Shown: positions 46,821 to 56,641 of the stretch, piece after piece | Numbering within the stretch: position 1 is the stretch's first letter | Layout of the letters: each line of letters begins with the position of its first letter | Assembly: GCF_013407835.1 (NCBI RefSeq) | Contig: NZ_JACCBI010000001.1 | Coordinates: 372,001 to 436,000 of the forward strand | DNA from: Agromyces atrinae | Lineage (GTDB): Bacteria > Actinomycetota > Actinomycetes > Actinomycetales > Microbacteriaceae | Direction: 5' to 3' | DNA length: 64,000 nucleotides | The notes under the pieces: generated by a model | Databases searched by the model: none | The model's input: the letters and a program-made list of their open reading frames with translations, nothing else | Told to the model about the DNA's origin: nothing | Translations under genes and position numbers: made by a program

Positions 46821-48575
46821 GTGGCTCAGTCGAAGCGGTCTTCGCAGCCGACCACGGTCCGGAAGGCATGGCGTTCGCTCTCGTGGCTCGGCGTCATCAT
46901 CGTCGGACTATTCGCGATCAACGCCGCCGGCGTCATCTGGGGTGGGGGGTCATGGACCCCGAAGCTCGCGCTCGACCTCGAGGGCGGAACGCAGATCATC
47001 CTCGCTCCCCAGCTCGAATCGGGCCAGACGGTCACCCAGGACCAGCTCGACCAGGCGGTGTCGATCATCCGTCAGCGTGTCGACTCGTCGGGTGTCTCCG
47101 AGGCCGAGATCAACACTCAGGGTCAGAACGTCGTCGTCGCGATCCCCGGCGCTCTCGATGACGAGACGCGTCAGCGAATCGAGTCGTCGGCGAAGCTCGA
47201 GCTTCGCCCCGTGCTCGCCGCGAGCGCCGCGACCGATGCTTCGGCGTCGCCGACCGATCCCGCTGCGACCGATGACCCCGCCGCCGAGGAGCCCTCGACG
47301 ACTCCCACCGCCGAGCCGACCGACGGCAGCGATCCGTCCTGGATCACGCCGGCCGTGCAGGAGCAGTTCGACTCGTTCTCGTGCGCATCGCTGAACGATG
47401 CGGAGACGAGCGCCGCTCCGGCCGACGAGCCCCTCGTCACCTGCGACAACACGGGTACGGTCAAGTACATCCTCGGACCGGTCGAGGTGAGCGGCGAGAA
47501 CATCGTCGACGCCACGAACGGCATGGGTGCGACGCAGACCGGTGCTTCGACGGGCCAGTGGGTCGTCAACCTCCGCTTCGACGACAAGGGCACGGAAGAC
47601 TTCGGCAAGGTCAGCACGCGCCTCTTCGGTCTGAAGGCCGAACCGCCGCGCGACCAGTTCGCCTTCGTGCTCGACGGCCAGGTGCTCTCCGCGCCGTCGA
47701 TGAACGGAATCATCACCGACGGTCGCCCGTCGATCTCGGGCAACTTCACGCAGGAGTCGTCGAAGGCCCTCGCCGATCAGCTGAAGTTCGGTGCTCTGCC
47801 GATCAGCTTCACGGTGCAGAGCAACGAGACCATCACGGCGACGCTCGGTGGGTCGCAGCTGCAGAGCGGTCTCATCGCCGGTCTCATCGGTCTGATCCTC
47901 GTCGTGATCTACACGCTCTTCCAGTACCGATTGCTCGGCCTCGTGACGATCGCATCGCTCGTCGTGGCGGCGGTGATCACCTACCTGGTGATCACGATCA
48001 TGTCGTGGCGCGAGGGCTACCGTCTGTCGCTCGCCGGTATCGCGGGTCTCATCGTGGCCATCGGTTTCACCGCCGACTCGTTCATCGTCTACTTCGAACG
48101 CGTGAGAGACGAGTTGCGCGACGGCCGCAGTCTGACCGGTGCCGTGGAGGCCGGCTGGAAGCGAGCACTCCGCACCATCCTCGCCTCGAAGGCGACGAAC
48201 CTCCTCGCGGCGATCGTGCTCTTCATCCTCGCCGTCGGAAACGTCAAGGGCTTCGCGTTCACCCTCGGAATCACGACCGTGATCGACGTCATCATCGTCA
48301 TCATGTTCACGCACCCGATGCTGCAACTGCTCGCTCAGACGAAGTTCTTCTCCAGCGGTCATTCCGCTTCGGGCCTCGACCCGACAGCTCTCGGCGCCGT
48401 CTATCGCGGCCGAGCGGAGTTCCGCGCACCGACCGGTGTCACGGGCAAGAAGGGCGCCGCGAGTGCCAAGGAGGCGCAGAAGCGTCAGACCATCGCCGAA
48501 CGCAAGGCGGCAGAACTCGCGGGAGTCGGTTCGACCGCCCCGAAAGCCGGTAGCGGCGAAGGGAAGGCAGACTGA
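46821..48575 (+). CDS. secD: Protein translocase subunit SecD
   Basis: SecD of 584 residues, using the proton gradient to assist protein export. An N-terminal helix precedes TPKLALDLEGGTQIIL; a low-complexity insert rich in Ala, Asp, Pro and Thr at about residues 133-174 interrupts the first periplasmic domain, with one Cys pair (SCASLN and VTCDN) after it. The five C-terminal helices end at TKFFSSGH, followed by a basic cytoplasmic tail of ~65 residues. GTG start at 46821; overlaps secF by 1 base (TGATG). Confidence 0.95.
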   Translation: MAQSKRSSQPTTVRKAWRSLSWLGVIIVGLFAINAAGVIWGGGSWTPKLALDLEGGTQIILAPQLESGQTVTQDQLDQAVSIIRQRVDSSGVSEAEINTQGQNVVVAIPGALDDETRQRIESSAKLELRPVLAASAATDASASPTDPAATDDPAAEEPSTTPTAEPTDGSDPSWITPAVQEQFDSFSCASLNDAETSAAPADEPLVTCDNTGTVKYILGPVEVSGENIVDATNGMGATQTGASTGQWVVNLRFDDKGTEDFGKVSTRLFGLKAEPPRDQFAFVLDGQVLSAPSMNGIITDGRPSISGNFTQESSKALADQLKFGALPISFTVQSNETITATLGGSQLQSGLIAGLIGLILVVIYTLFQYRLLGLVTIASLVVAAVITYLVITIMSWREGYRLSLAGIAGLIVAIGFTADSFIVYFERVRDELRDGRSLTGAVEAGWKRALRTILASKATNLLAAIVLFILAVGNVKGFAFTLGITTVIDVIIVIMFTHPMLQLLAQTKFFSSGHSASGLDPTALGAVYRGRAEFRAPTGVTGKKGAASAKEAQKRQTIAERKAAELAGVGSTAPKAGSGEGKAD

Positions 48576-49588
48576 TGGCCTCGAGGCTCACCACCTTCGG
48601 TAACGACCTCTACACCGGTAAGAAGTCGTTCGCGTTCGTCGGCAAGCGGCGTATCTGGTACACCGTCGCGATCGTGCTCGCCGGCATCTCGCTCGTCGTG
48701 CCGCTCGTCAACGGGTTCAACTTCGGCATCGAGTTCCGCGGCGGATCCCAGTTCCAGATCACGAACGTCGAAGAGCCGTCGCAGGACGCCGCCATCGAGG
48801 CCGTCCACACGGTCGTGCCGAACGCCGTCGTGCGAGCGACCATCGTCGGTTCCAGCGGCATCCGCGTCCAGACCGACCAGCTCGCCGACAGCGAGAGCCG
48901 CGAGGTCTCTGCCGCTCTGTCGGAGGGGCTCGGCGTGCCCGAGACCGAGATCGCGTCGTCGTTCATCGGCCCGAGCTGGGGTGCGGATGTCACACGCCAG
49001 GCGCTCTTCGGCCTCATCGCCTTCCTCGGCCTCGCCGCCATCGGTATGGCGCTCTACTTCCGCACGTGGAAGATGTCGGCTGCGGCCCTCATCGCGTTGC
49101 TCGGCGACCTCGTGGTCACGGCCGGCGTCTACGCAGTGTCGGGCTTCGAGATCACTCCCGCTGCAATGATCGGAATCCTGACGATCCTGTCGTACTCGCT
49201 GTACGACACCGTCGTGGTCTTCGACAAGGTGCGTGAGAACACGGCACAGGACGGCTCGGAGTCGAGGCGGACCTTCGCGGAATCGGTGAACCTCGCGGTC
49301 AACCAGACGCTCGTCCGCTCGATCAACACGAGTGTCGTGGCAGCCCTGCCGGTCGCGGCGATCCTCGTGATCGGTTCGGTCGTGCTCGGTGCCGACACGC
49401 TGCGCGACATCTCGCTCGCCCTCCTCATCGGCATCCTCGTCGGAACGTGGTCGACCGTGTTCGTCGCGGCTCCGCTCTACTCGCAGATGCGCGAGGGCGA
49501 GCCCGAGATCCGACGCCACGACGCGAAGGTCCTGAAGGACCGCGAACTCGCCGGCCCCGCGAACACCCCCGCGGTGGCGAACGCATGA
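48575..49588 (+). CDS. secF: Protein translocase subunit SecF
   Basis: SecF of 337 residues, partner of SecD, with six membrane helices. FNFGIEFRGGSQFQI after the first helix and YSLYDTVVVFDKVREN near residue 210 are the typical motifs. Its ATG overlaps the secD stop and its own stop overlaps the following rhodanese ATG, so translation is coupled along the operon. Confidence 0.96.
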   Translation: MASRLTTFGNDLYTGKKSFAFVGKRRIWYTVAIVLAGISLVVPLVNGFNFGIEFRGGSQFQITNVEEPSQDAAIEAVHTVVPNAVVRATIVGSSGIRVQTDQLADSESREVSAALSEGLGVPETEIASSFIGPSWGADVTRQALFGLIAFLGLAAIGMALYFRTWKMSAAALIALLGDLVVTAGVYAVSGFEITPAAMIGILTILSYSLYDTVVVFDKVRENTAQDGSESRRTFAESVNLAVNQTLVRSINTSVVAALPVAAILVIGSVVLGADTLRDISLALLIGILVGTWSTVFVAAPLYSQMREGEPEIRRHDAKVLKDRELAGPANTPAVANA

Positions 49589-49938
49589 CCCACGACGCCG
49601 CGCCCCTCTCCGAACCGGGAGCCGATGTCTCCGTCGCGGAGGCGAACGCCGCCGTCGAGGCGGGCGCGGTGTGGCTCCTCGACGTGCGCGAGCAGTCGGA
49701 GTGGGATGCGGGGCACGCCGTCGGCGCGCACCACATCCCGCTCGGCTCACTCGGCGCCCGTCAGGACGAGCTTCCCGCCGACGCCGACATCTTCGTCGTC
49801 TGTCACGTGGGCGGCCGTTCGCGCATGGCCGTCGACGCGCTCGTCGGCGCCGAGTACCGTGCGTGGAACGTTGCAGGCGGAATGGTCGCCTGGGAGGCCG
49901 CTGGTGCGCCGACCACCTCCGCGAGGGTCGATAATTGA
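49585..49938 (+). CDS. Single-domain rhodanese-like protein
   Basis: Small sulfurtransferase-type protein of 117 residues. VWLLDVREQSEWDAGHAVGAHHIPLG is the N-terminal rhodanese pattern, and the putative catalytic Cys sits in VVCHVGGRSRM. Its substrate is unknown. ATG at 49585 overlaps the secF stop (ATGA), making it the last gene of the sec operon. Confidence 0.88.
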   Translation: MTHDAAPLSEPGADVSVAEANAAVEAGAVWLLDVREQSEWDAGHAVGAHHIPLGSLGARQDELPADADIFVVCHVGGRSRMAVDALVGAEYRAWNVAGGMVAWEAAGAPTTSARVDN

Positions 49939-49957
49939 CGAACGGAGGTGGTGAGCG

Positions 49958-52204
49958 ATGACTGAGACGACGTCAGCGTCTACCGCCTCGCTGCGCCGCC
50001 TCGTGCCGCGCATCTTCTCGAAGGCTCAGCCGTCCGGTGCGGTCGACACCCTGCTCCGCACGGTGCGCATGCATCACCCGAAGGCCGATCTGACGGTCGT
50101 CGAACGCGCGTATTCGACCGCCGAGCGTGCCCACCGTGGTCAGAACCGACGCAGCGGCGAGCCCTACATCACGCACCCCATCGCGGTCGCTCAGATCCTC
50201 GCCGACCTCGGCATCGGTTCGAAAACGGTCGCGGCGGCCCTGCTGCACGACACCGTCGAAGACACCGAGTACACGATCGAGCAGCTGCGCGCCGACTTCG
50301 GTGATGAAGTCGCCATGCTCGTCGACGGCGTCACGAAGCTCGACAAGGTCAAGTACGGCGACTCGACCCAGGCCGAGACCGTCCGCAAGATGATCGTGGC
50401 GATGTCGAAGGACATCCGCGTGCTCATCATCAAGCTCGCCGACCGTCTGCACAACGCCCGCACGTGGGGGTTCGTGCCCGCCGAGTCCGCTGCTCGCAAG
50501 GCGAGCGAGACCCTCGAGATCTACGCTCCGCTCGCGCATCGACTCGGAATCCAGGCGATCAAGTGGGAGCTCGAAGACCTCTCGTTCGCCGTGCTGCACC
50601 CGAAGCTCTACGCCGAGATCGAGAGCCTCGTGCGCCAGCGCACGCCGCAGCGTGAAGAGTTCGTGCAGAGCGTCATCGACATGGTCGGCGACGACCTCAA
50701 GTCGGCCAAGATCCGCGGCAAGGTCATGGGCCGGCCGAAGCAGTACTACTCGATCTATCAGAAGATGATCGTGCGAGGTCGCGAGTTCGACGAGATCTAC
50801 GACCTCGTCGGCATCCGTGTGCTCGTCAACTCGGTGCGCGATTGCTACGCGGTGCTCGGATCGATCCACGCGCGATGGAATCCGCTGCCCGGCCGCTTCA
50901 AGGACTACATCGCGACGCCGAAGTTCAATCTGTACCAGTCGCTGCACACGACGGTCATCGGCCCGCAGGGACGTGCCGTCGAGATCCAGATCCGCACCCA
51001 CGACATGCACCAGCGTGCCGAGTACGGTGTCGCCGCGCACTGGAAGTACAAAGAGCGCGTCAATGGCGGCAAGGCGACCGCCACACAGGCCGACGCCGAC
51101 ATGGCGTGGATCGCCCACATCTCCGACTGGCAGGCCGAGACGAGCGACCCGGGGGAGTTCCTCGACTCGCTCCGCTTCGAGATCGGTGCCAAAGAGGTCT
51201 ACGTCTTCACCCCGAAGGGCCGCGTCATCGGCCTGCCGGCGGGTGCGACGCCCGTCGACTTCGCCTACGCCGTGCACACCGAGGTCGGCCACCGCACCAT
51301 GGGTGCGAAGGTCAACGGCCGGCTCGTCCCGCTCGAGAGCGAGTTGCAGTCGGGCGACGTCGTCGAGGTGTTCACCTCGAAGAACCCCGACTCGGGGCCG
51401 AGCCAGGACTGGCTGGGGTTCGTCAAGAGCCCCCGCGCGCGCAACAAGATCCGTCAGTGGTTCACGAAGGAACGTCGCGACGAGGCCATCGAACAGGGCC
51501 GCGACGCCATCGCCCGTGCGATGCGCAAGCAGAACCTCCCGCTCCAGAAGCTCATGAGCCAGGAGTCGTTCGCCGAGGTCGCCTCGCTCCTCAAGTACGA
51601 CGACGTCTCGTCGCTCTACGCCGCCGTCGGCGAAGGCCACGTGTCGACGCAGTCCGTGCTCGAGAAGGTCGTCGCTCTCGTGAGCGAGGTCGACGAGACC
51701 GACGACGCCGACGTCCAGATCGCGACGCGCGCCCGGTCGATCAGCCGCAACAGCGACTCGGGCGTGCTCGTCCGCGGTGCCCCCGACATCCTCGTGAAGC
51801 TCGCCCGCTGCTGCACCCCCGTGCCGGGCGACAAGATCGTGGGGTTCATCACGCGCGGTTCGGGCGTGTCGGTGCACCAGTCGACGTGTCACAACGTCAC
51901 CTCGCTCATGCGCGAGCCCGAGCGGATGATCGACGTCGAGTGGGCTCCGAGCTCGAAGAGCCTCTTCCTGGTTCAGATCCAGATCGAAGCGCTCGATCGC
52001 GCCGGGCTGCTCTCCGACGTGACCCGCGTGCTGTCGGAGCACCACGTCAACATCCTCTCGGCCAACGTCTCGACCTCGAACGATCGCCTCGCACTCAGCC
52101 GCTTCGTCTTCGAGATGGGCGACACGACGCACCTCGATCGCGTGCTCAACGCCGTCCGGCGCATCGACGCGGTGTACGACGTCTACCGCGTCAGCGACGG
52201 CTGA
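49958..52204 (+). CDS. relA: Bifunctional (p)ppGpp synthetase/hydrolase (Rsh)
   Basis: Long RelA/SpoT homologue of 748 residues controlling the alarmone (p)ppGpp. The HD hydrolase domain has AERAHRGQNRRSGEPYITHP and ALLHDTVEDTEYT; the synthetase domain has GRPKQYYSIYQKM, EFDEIYDLVGIRVLV and YQSLHTTVIGP. TGS (DSLRFEIGAKEVYVFTPKG onwards), zinc-finger-like CCTPVPGDKI and ACT domains follow. Both active sites look intact, the usual single Rsh of actinobacteria. ATG follows ACGGAGGTGG. The 3' end overlaps the next gene by 22 bases. Confidence 0.96.
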   Translation: MTETTSASTASLRRLVPRIFSKAQPSGAVDTLLRTVRMHHPKADLTVVERAYSTAERAHRGQNRRSGEPYITHPIAVAQILADLGIGSKTVAAALLHDTVEDTEYTIEQLRADFGDEVAMLVDGVTKLDKVKYGDSTQAETVRKMIVAMSKDIRVLIIKLADRLHNARTWGFVPAESAARKASETLEIYAPLAHRLGIQAIKWELEDLSFAVLHPKLYAEIESLVRQRTPQREEFVQSVIDMVGDDLKSAKIRGKVMGRPKQYYSIYQKMIVRGREFDEIYDLVGIRVLVNSVRDCYAVLGSIHARWNPLPGRFKDYIATPKFNLYQSLHTTVIGPQGRAVEIQIRTHDMHQRAEYGVAAHWKYKERVNGGKATATQADADMAWIAHISDWQAETSDPGEFLDSLRFEIGAKEVYVFTPKGRVIGLPAGATPVDFAYAVHTEVGHRTMGAKVNGRLVPLESELQSGDVVEVFTSKNPDSGPSQDWLGFVKSPRARNKIRQWFTKERRDEAIEQGRDAIARAMRKQNLPLQKLMSQESFAEVASLLKYDDVSSLYAAVGEGHVSTQSVLEKVVALVSEVDETDDADVQIATRARSISRNSDSGVLVRGAPDILVKLARCCTPVPGDKIVGFITRGSGVSVHQSTCHNVTSLMREPERMIDVEWAPSSKSLFLVQIQIEALDRAGLLSDVTRVLSEHHVNILSANVSTSNDRLALSRFVFEMGDTTHLDRVLNAVRRIDAVYDVYRVSDG

Positions 52205-52761
52205 GCCGCGACGAGCATTCGGGCCGCACTCAGCCGTCGGCGCCCCCTCTTCTTGTGGGGGAGCCGGTCGTAGGCGATGAGGGCGTCGTCGACGTCGTCG
52301 ATGTCGATGAGTTCGTTCCTCCGCAATCCGACGAGGGCCGCGACGGCGATCGAATCGGACACACCGCCGTCGAGGCACAGGTCGAACGCGGTGCGCGGGG
52401 CGGTCGTCACGGTGACGCCCCCGAGGACCACGGCATCGTCGTCGGCGAGGATCACCTCGCGAACGCTCGCCTCAGAGGTCACGAGCGCCGTCGAGCGCTG
52501 ATCGACGCGTCGGCACAGGGTGACGGTGGGCGGCTCCGCGCAGGCGCCGAGCACCCAGGCCGCGGAGAGCCGGTCGACGATGAGTCGGCCCGAGCTGAGG
52601 GCGACGGGTGCGAGCGATCGTGCCCGGAGCGAGCGCTCGTCGTGGGCGTCGAACGGCGCGAAGCCCCGGCCGATCGCTATGAGGTCGCCGTCGATGCGCG
52701 CGGCGTGCAGTTCGGCGAGGGGAAGATCGTCGGTGTCGAGGATGACGGGGAGACGCGACAT
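52183..52761 (-). CDS. AbiEi antitoxin-like protein
   Basis: Protein of 192 residues resembling the C-terminal domain of actinobacterial AbiEi-type (type IV) antitoxins: SLAPVALSSGRLIVDRLSAAWVLGA, VREVILADDDAVVLGGVTVTT and APRTAFDLCLDGG, then KKRGRRRLSAARMLVA. The family call is by pattern and moderately sure. No AbiEii nucleotidyltransferase toxin lies next to it. ATG at 52761 lies within the left arm of a perfect hairpin with GGGGGG immediately before it; an in-frame start at 52827 is possible and would add 22 residues. Confidence 0.6.
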   Translation of the reverse strand: MSRLPVILDTDDLPLAELHAARIDGDLIAIGRGFAPFDAHDERSLRARSLAPVALSSGRLIVDRLSAAWVLGACAEPPTVTLCRRVDQRSTALVTSEASVREVILADDDAVVLGGVTVTTAPRTAFDLCLDGGVSDSIAVAALVGLRRNELIDIDDVDDALIAYDRLPHKKRGRRRLSAARMLVAAQPSLTR

Positions 52762-52790
52762 CCCCCCATCGTTGTCGATGGGGGGATGTC
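52757..52790. repeat. Perfect 15-base-arm hairpin over the AbiEi-like start codon
   Basis: Arms 52757-52771 and 52776-52790 are exact reverse complements around a TTGT loop (plus strand). The start codon (minus strand, 52759-52761) and the G-run before it are inside the stem. It may be an autoregulatory operator or RNA switch. Confidence 0.85.
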
Positions 52791-52839
52791 TGCGTCGTAC
52801 GGAAGCGCGGTCTGTGGAGAGCCGCACCCTGTGGATGAT

Positions 52840-54072
52840 CTAGCCGGCGATCGCCTTCAGCCACGCCTTGCGTGCGGCGAGGGCTTCCTCGGCCTCGGCG
52901 ATCGCGCGGGCGTCGCCCTGCTTCTTCGCGGCGTCGAGGTCGTCCTGGAGCTTCGCGATGGCGTCTTCGAGCTGCCCGGCGAGACCCTCGGAGCGGGCCT
53001 TCTTCTCGGGGTCTTCGCGCACCCAACGGTCATCCTCGAGCGAGCGCACGTGCGTCTCGACCTTGCGGAGGCGGTCCTCGACCACACGCACCTGGTCGCG
53101 GGGGACCTTGCCGATCTCGTCCCAGCGGCGCTGGACGCCCGCGAGAGCGGTGCGCGCCTTGTCGACGTTCTTCTCGGCGAGGAGCTTCTCGGCGTCGACG
53201 AGGACGGCGAGCTTCAGCTCGAGGTTCGCGCTGTACTCGGCGTTCTCCTCGGCCGCGATCTCGGCCTTGGCGGAGTAGAGCACGTCACCGGCGGCCTTGA
53301 AACGCTCCCACAGAGCGTCATCCTGCTTCTTGCCGGCGCGCCCCGCACGCTTCCAGTCGTCGAGCAGCTGGCGGTAGGCGGGAACGCCGTCGCCGCCACG
53401 GGGCGCGAGCGCCTCGGCCTGCTCGATGAGCTGCTGCTTGCGGTTGCGCACGTCGCGGTGAGCCGAATCGAGCTCGGCGTAGAACGCCTTGCGGTGCTGC
53501 TCGAGAGTCGTGCGAGCCGCGCGGAACCGCTTCCAGAGCTCGTTGGCCTCACCCTTCGGGATGCGCGGCCCGTCGTGCTGGTGCGACTGCCACCGCGCGA
53601 AGAGGGCATCGAGCTCGGTCGTCGTCTGCTTCCACTGCGTCTTCGCGGGATCCTGCGCCGCGAGGGCCTCGGCCGCTTCGACGATCGCCGTCCGCTCGAC
53701 GACGGCGGCCTCGGAGGCTGCCTTGTCTTCGGCGTTCTGCTGCTCGGTGAGTTCGTTCACCGTGCCGGAGAGCGCGCCGAGTCGCGTCTGCAGGGCCTCG
53801 AGGTCGCCGAGGGCGTTCGCCGTCGCGACCGTCGCGGTCAGCGCCGAGACGGCCTTCGCGATGTCGGGCGCCGGGGCGCCACGCCGGGCCCGCTGCTCGA
53901 GCAGGGTCACCTGGCCCGCGAGATCGGTGTACTTGCGCTCGAAGTAGGCGATGGCCTCTTCGGGCGTTCCGTCGGGGTACTGCCCTACGGCGCGTTCGCC
54001 GTCGCCTTCGCGTACGAAGACGGTGCCGGTCTCATCGACTCGACCCCAGGGGTGCTGTTCAGAAAAAGCCAC
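52840..54072 (-). CDS. DUF349 protein
   Basis: Charged, helical protein of 410 residues with repeated DUF349 units (about 75 residues each, containing W-x-x-x-G/R patterns such as LLDDWKRAGRAGKKQDDALWERFK and RRWDEIGKVPRDQVRVVEDRL). Largely coiled coil; function unknown. GTG at 54072 gives the family-typical start (AFSEQHPWGRVDETGTVFVREGD); an upstream GTG at 54081 would add three residues. A hairpin lies in its leader. Confidence 0.88.
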   Translation of the reverse strand: MAFSEQHPWGRVDETGTVFVREGDGERAVGQYPDGTPEEAIAYFERKYTDLAGQVTLLEQRARRGAPAPDIAKAVSALTATVATANALGDLEALQTRLGALSGTVNELTEQQNAEDKAASEAAVVERTAIVEAAEALAAQDPAKTQWKQTTTELDALFARWQSHQHDGPRIPKGEANELWKRFRAARTTLEQHRKAFYAELDSAHRDVRNRKQQLIEQAEALAPRGGDGVPAYRQLLDDWKRAGRAGKKQDDALWERFKAAGDVLYSAKAEIAAEENAEYSANLELKLAVLVDAEKLLAEKNVDKARTALAGVQRRWDEIGKVPRDQVRVVEDRLRKVETHVRSLEDDRWVREDPEKKARSEGLAGQLEDAIAKLQDDLDAAKKQGDARAIAEAEEALAARKAWLKAIAG

Positions 54073-54095
54073 GCGCCTCACCTTGTCGCATCCAC

Positions 54096-54113
54096 GTCGC
54101 AGTCCGCTGCGAC
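54096..54113 (-). other. Small hairpin in the DUF349 leader
   Basis: Perfect 7-base arms 54096-54102 and 54107-54113 with a 4-base loop, between the TAGGCT hexamer (54124-54129) and the start, so it would be in the 5' leader. Confidence 0.45.
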
Positions 54114-54123
54114 TCTGGCACTT

Positions 54124-54129
54124 AGCCTA
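54124..54129 (-). promoter_or_regulatory. -10 element TAGGCT for the DUF349 gene
   Basis: Minus-strand hexamer about 51 bases before the start; it implies a leader of about 45 bases. Confidence 0.5.
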
Positions 54130-54148
54130 TTGCACCCGGCGGGCGCTG

Positions 54149-54931
54149 TTACTGGATCGTGAACCCGGTGATCGTGACGGGCACCGTCGGGGCACCGTCG
54201 GTCTGCCCGCCGGCGACTCCCTCGGACACGACGCCCTCGATCAGCTCGTCGAGTCCGCTCGTGACCCGTCCGATGACCGTGTAGGCGTCGTCGGCCGTGC
54301 CGATGGTCGAGTCCTCGTAGACGATGAAGAACTGGCTGCCGTGGCTGTACGGGTCGGCGGCGCGTGCCATCGCGATGGTGCCCGCGGGGTAGAGGGCGTC
54401 GGCCGGAGCGTTCTCGACGGGGCCGTAGGTGTAGCCCGGGCCGCCCGTGCCGTCGCCCGCCGGGTCGCCGCACTGCAGCACGAAGATGCCGGCGGTCGTC
54501 AGGCGGTGGCACGACAGGTCGTCGTAGAAGCCGGCCTGCACGAGCGAGATCTCGGAGGCGACGGCCTGCGGTGCCGCTGCTCCGTCGAGCTCGATGCTGA
54601 GGGGGATGTCGTTGAGCGTGAGCGTTCCCGTCCACGTGCGGTTCTCGGCGAGGTCAGGCGACGGCACGTCGCCGGAGTTCTGTCCCTCGGCGGGAGCCGT
54701 CGGGGTCGGCGTCGCCGTGGGGGAGGGCACGGGTTCCGGTGTGCCGGGTCCGCCCGAGAAGTAGGAGAGCTGCAGCGCGATGAGCAGAGCCGTCACGACC
54801 ACGAAGACGGCGGCGACGACGATGTTGTCGCGCTTGCGTCGATTTACGGTGCGCTCGTGAGCGGCCTGTCGTGCTTGATACGCCCGAAGTCGGGTTCGCG
54901 CTTCACGGTCCTGCTTGTCGTTGGCTACCAC
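54149..54931 (-). CDS. Membrane-anchored cyclophilin-type peptidyl-prolyl isomerase
   Basis: Protein of 260 residues: a basic cytoplasmic N-terminus, one transmembrane helix near residues 37-60, a Pro/Thr-rich linker and an extracytoplasmic cyclophilin domain. [27 protein letters not shown] keeps the catalytic Arg and the GDP loop, and [17 protein letters not shown] is the second core motif. Two Cys (SCHR and LQCG) could form a disulfide outside the cell. Start at 54931 (GTG) follows CAGGAG with 5-base spacing; a GTG at 54937 overlaps that site. Confidence 0.88.
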   Translation of the reverse strand: MVANDKQDREARTRLRAYQARQAAHERTVNRRKRDNIVVAAVFVVVTALLIALQLSYFSGGPGTPEPVPSPTATPTPTAPAEGQNSGDVPSPDLAENRTWTGTLTLNDIPLSIELDGAAAPQAVASEISLVQAGFYDDLSCHRLTTAGIFVLQCGDPAGDGTGGPGYTYGPVENAPADALYPAGTIAMARAADPYSHGSQFFIVYEDSTIGTADDAYTVIGRVTSGLDELIEGVVSEGVAGGQTDGAPTVPVTITGFTIQ

Positions 54932-55012
54932 GTGCACTCCTGTCGCTGCTGGCCGAGAAGAACTCTACCGGCGTACGCAGACCGAGCGGCTCCGTGTGTC
55001 GGAGGGGCGATC

Positions 55013-55018
55013 TACGCT
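55013..55018 (+). promoter_or_regulatory. -10 element TACGCT for rarA
   Basis: Hexamer 7 bases before the ATG at 55026. The spacer GGGGAGC could also serve as a ribosome site. Confidence 0.45.
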
Positions 55019-55025
55019 GGGGAGC

Positions 55026-56435
55026 ATGGCTTATTCCGGTACGGGACTCCGTCAGGGTTCGACGCCCCTCGCAGTGCGCATGCGGCCGTCGAGCCTCGAC
55101 GAGGTCGCCGGCCAACGGCATCTGCTGACCCCGGGCTCGCCGCTCGTGGCTCTCGCGAGTGACGCGAGCGGAGAGAGCGGGTCGGTCTCCGTCATCCTCT
55201 GGGGTCCGCCCGGCACGGGCAAGACGACTCTCGCGCAAGCCATCGCCCGCTCGTCGGGTCGCAAGTTCGTCGAACTCTCCGCCGTCACGGCCGGCGTGCG
55301 CGACGTGCGCCAGGTGATGGAAGAGGCGCAGAGCTCGCGCGATCTCTACGGTGTGTCGACCGTCCTCTTCCTCGACGAGATCCATCGCTTCACGAAGGCT
55401 CAGCAGGACGCACTTCTCCCCGGGGTCGAGAACGGATGGGTCATCCTCGTCGCAGCGACGACCGAGAATCCGTCGTTCTCGGTCATCTCCCCGCTCCTGT
55501 CGCGCTCGTTGCTCCTCACCCTGGAACTCCTGAGCGACGACGATCTCGAGATCCTCGTCGATCGCGCGGTCGTCGATCCGCGTGGCCTGGCCGGTCGCTT
55601 CGAGCTCGAGACCGAGGCGCGCGAGGCGATCGTGCGTCTCGCGTCCGGTGACGCGCGCCGCGCTCTCACCGCGCTCGAAGCCGCATCGGTCTCGGCGTCG
55701 TCGTATGCGGAGTCCGCAGCGACGAGCGCCGAGAGCGATGAGGACGACGACGAGGACGACGAGGATGACGCGGTCGAGGCGCCGGCGAAGGCGAAGCCCG
55801 TCATCACAGCCGACATCGTCGCGCAGGCCGTCGACCGCGCGCTGCTCCGCTACGACCGCAACGGTGACGAGCACTACGACGTCATCAGTGCGTTCATCAA
55901 GTCGGTGCGCGGAAGCGACGTCGATGCGGCTCTGCACTACCTCGCACGCATGATCGAGGCCGGCGAGGACGCGCGGTTCATCGCTCGACGGATCATCGTG
56001 CTCGCCTCGGAAGACATCGGTATGGCCGACCCGACGGGGCTGCAGGTCGCCGTCGCCGCGGCCGATGCCGTGCAGCTCATCGGAATGCCCGAGGGGCGCA
56101 TCCCCCTCGCGCAGGCCGTCGTCCATCTCGCAACGGCACCGAAGTCGAACGCCGCCTACCTCGGCATCGACCGGGCCATCGCCGACGTGCGGGCGGGCAA
56201 GGCGGGCCGGGTGCCGAAGCACTTGCGCGACGCGCACTACGCCGGCGCCAAGAAGCTCGGCCACGGCAAGGGCTACGTGTACCCCCACGACGACCCCATC
56301 GGTGTGTCGCGGCAGGAGTATTTGCCCGACGAGCTCCGCGGATCGACCTACTACCACCCCACCGAACACGGCAACGAGCGCGACGTGAGCGCCCGACTCG
56401 CCAAGATCCGGCGTATCGTGCGCGGCGAATCCTGA
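55026..56435 (+). CDS. rarA: Replication-associated recombination protein A
   Basis: AAA+ ATPase of 469 residues (RarA/MgsA/WRNIP1 family) acting at stalled replication forks. [22 protein letters not shown] is the N-terminus, Walker A is GPPGTGKTT, Walker [11 protein letters not shown], and the C-terminal MgsA domain includes [28 protein letters not shown] run of acidic residues ([13 protein letters not shown]) near residues 237-250 is an unconserved insert. ATG at 55026. Confidence 0.95.
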   Translation: MAYSGTGLRQGSTPLAVRMRPSSLDEVAGQRHLLTPGSPLVALASDASGESGSVSVILWGPPGTGKTTLAQAIARSSGRKFVELSAVTAGVRDVRQVMEEAQSSRDLYGVSTVLFLDEIHRFTKAQQDALLPGVENGWVILVAATTENPSFSVISPLLSRSLLLTLELLSDDDLEILVDRAVVDPRGLAGRFELETEAREAIVRLASGDARRALTALEAASVSASSYAESAATSAESDEDDDEDDEDDAVEAPAKAKPVITADIVAQAVDRALLRYDRNGDEHYDVISAFIKSVRGSDVDAALHYLARMIEAGEDARFIARRIIVLASEDIGMADPTGLQVAVAAADAVQLIGMPEGRIPLAQAVVHLATAPKSNAAYLGIDRAIADVRAGKAGRVPKHLRDAHYAGAKKLGHGKGYVYPHDDPIGVSRQEYLPDELRGSTYYHPTEHGNERDVSARLAKIRRIVRGES

Positions 56436-56475
56436 ACGAGCGCTCGGCGTCGCACGATTTCCCGATGGTGCGTGG

Positions 56476-56641
56476 TAGCCTGTTCCTCGGCCTGAAGCCG
56501 GATTCACGCGTGCGGCTGCGCGGAACCACGGCGGGAGGGAACGACCTGTAGCCGGTTGTCCCGCGGCGAACCCCTCTGACTTCCCATCGGTGCGCGCGCG
56601 TGCCGATGATCTTCGTTCGAGAACATCTTTGAAAGGAAACC
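56476..56641 (+). promoter_or_regulatory. Long structured leader of rpsD
   Basis: A TAGCCT hexamer at 56476-56481 would start a leader of about 155 bases. It can fold a hairpin from CATCGG (56585-56590) and CCGATG (56603-56608) with further pairing inside, plus a CGGGA/TCCCG pairing upstream. GAAAGGAAACC is the ribosome site. The 206-base gap has no gene. Confidence 0.4.

Noticed and set aside
47215..47345. Low-complexity Ala/Asp/Pro/Thr insert in SecD as a frameshift or foreign insertion.
   Set aside because: The frame stays open and family motifs continue on both sides; such linkers are common in actinobacterial SecD.
49973..52378. Minus-strand open frame of about 800 codons opposite relA.
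   Set aside because: No family resemblance; relA on the plus strand accounts for the sequence.
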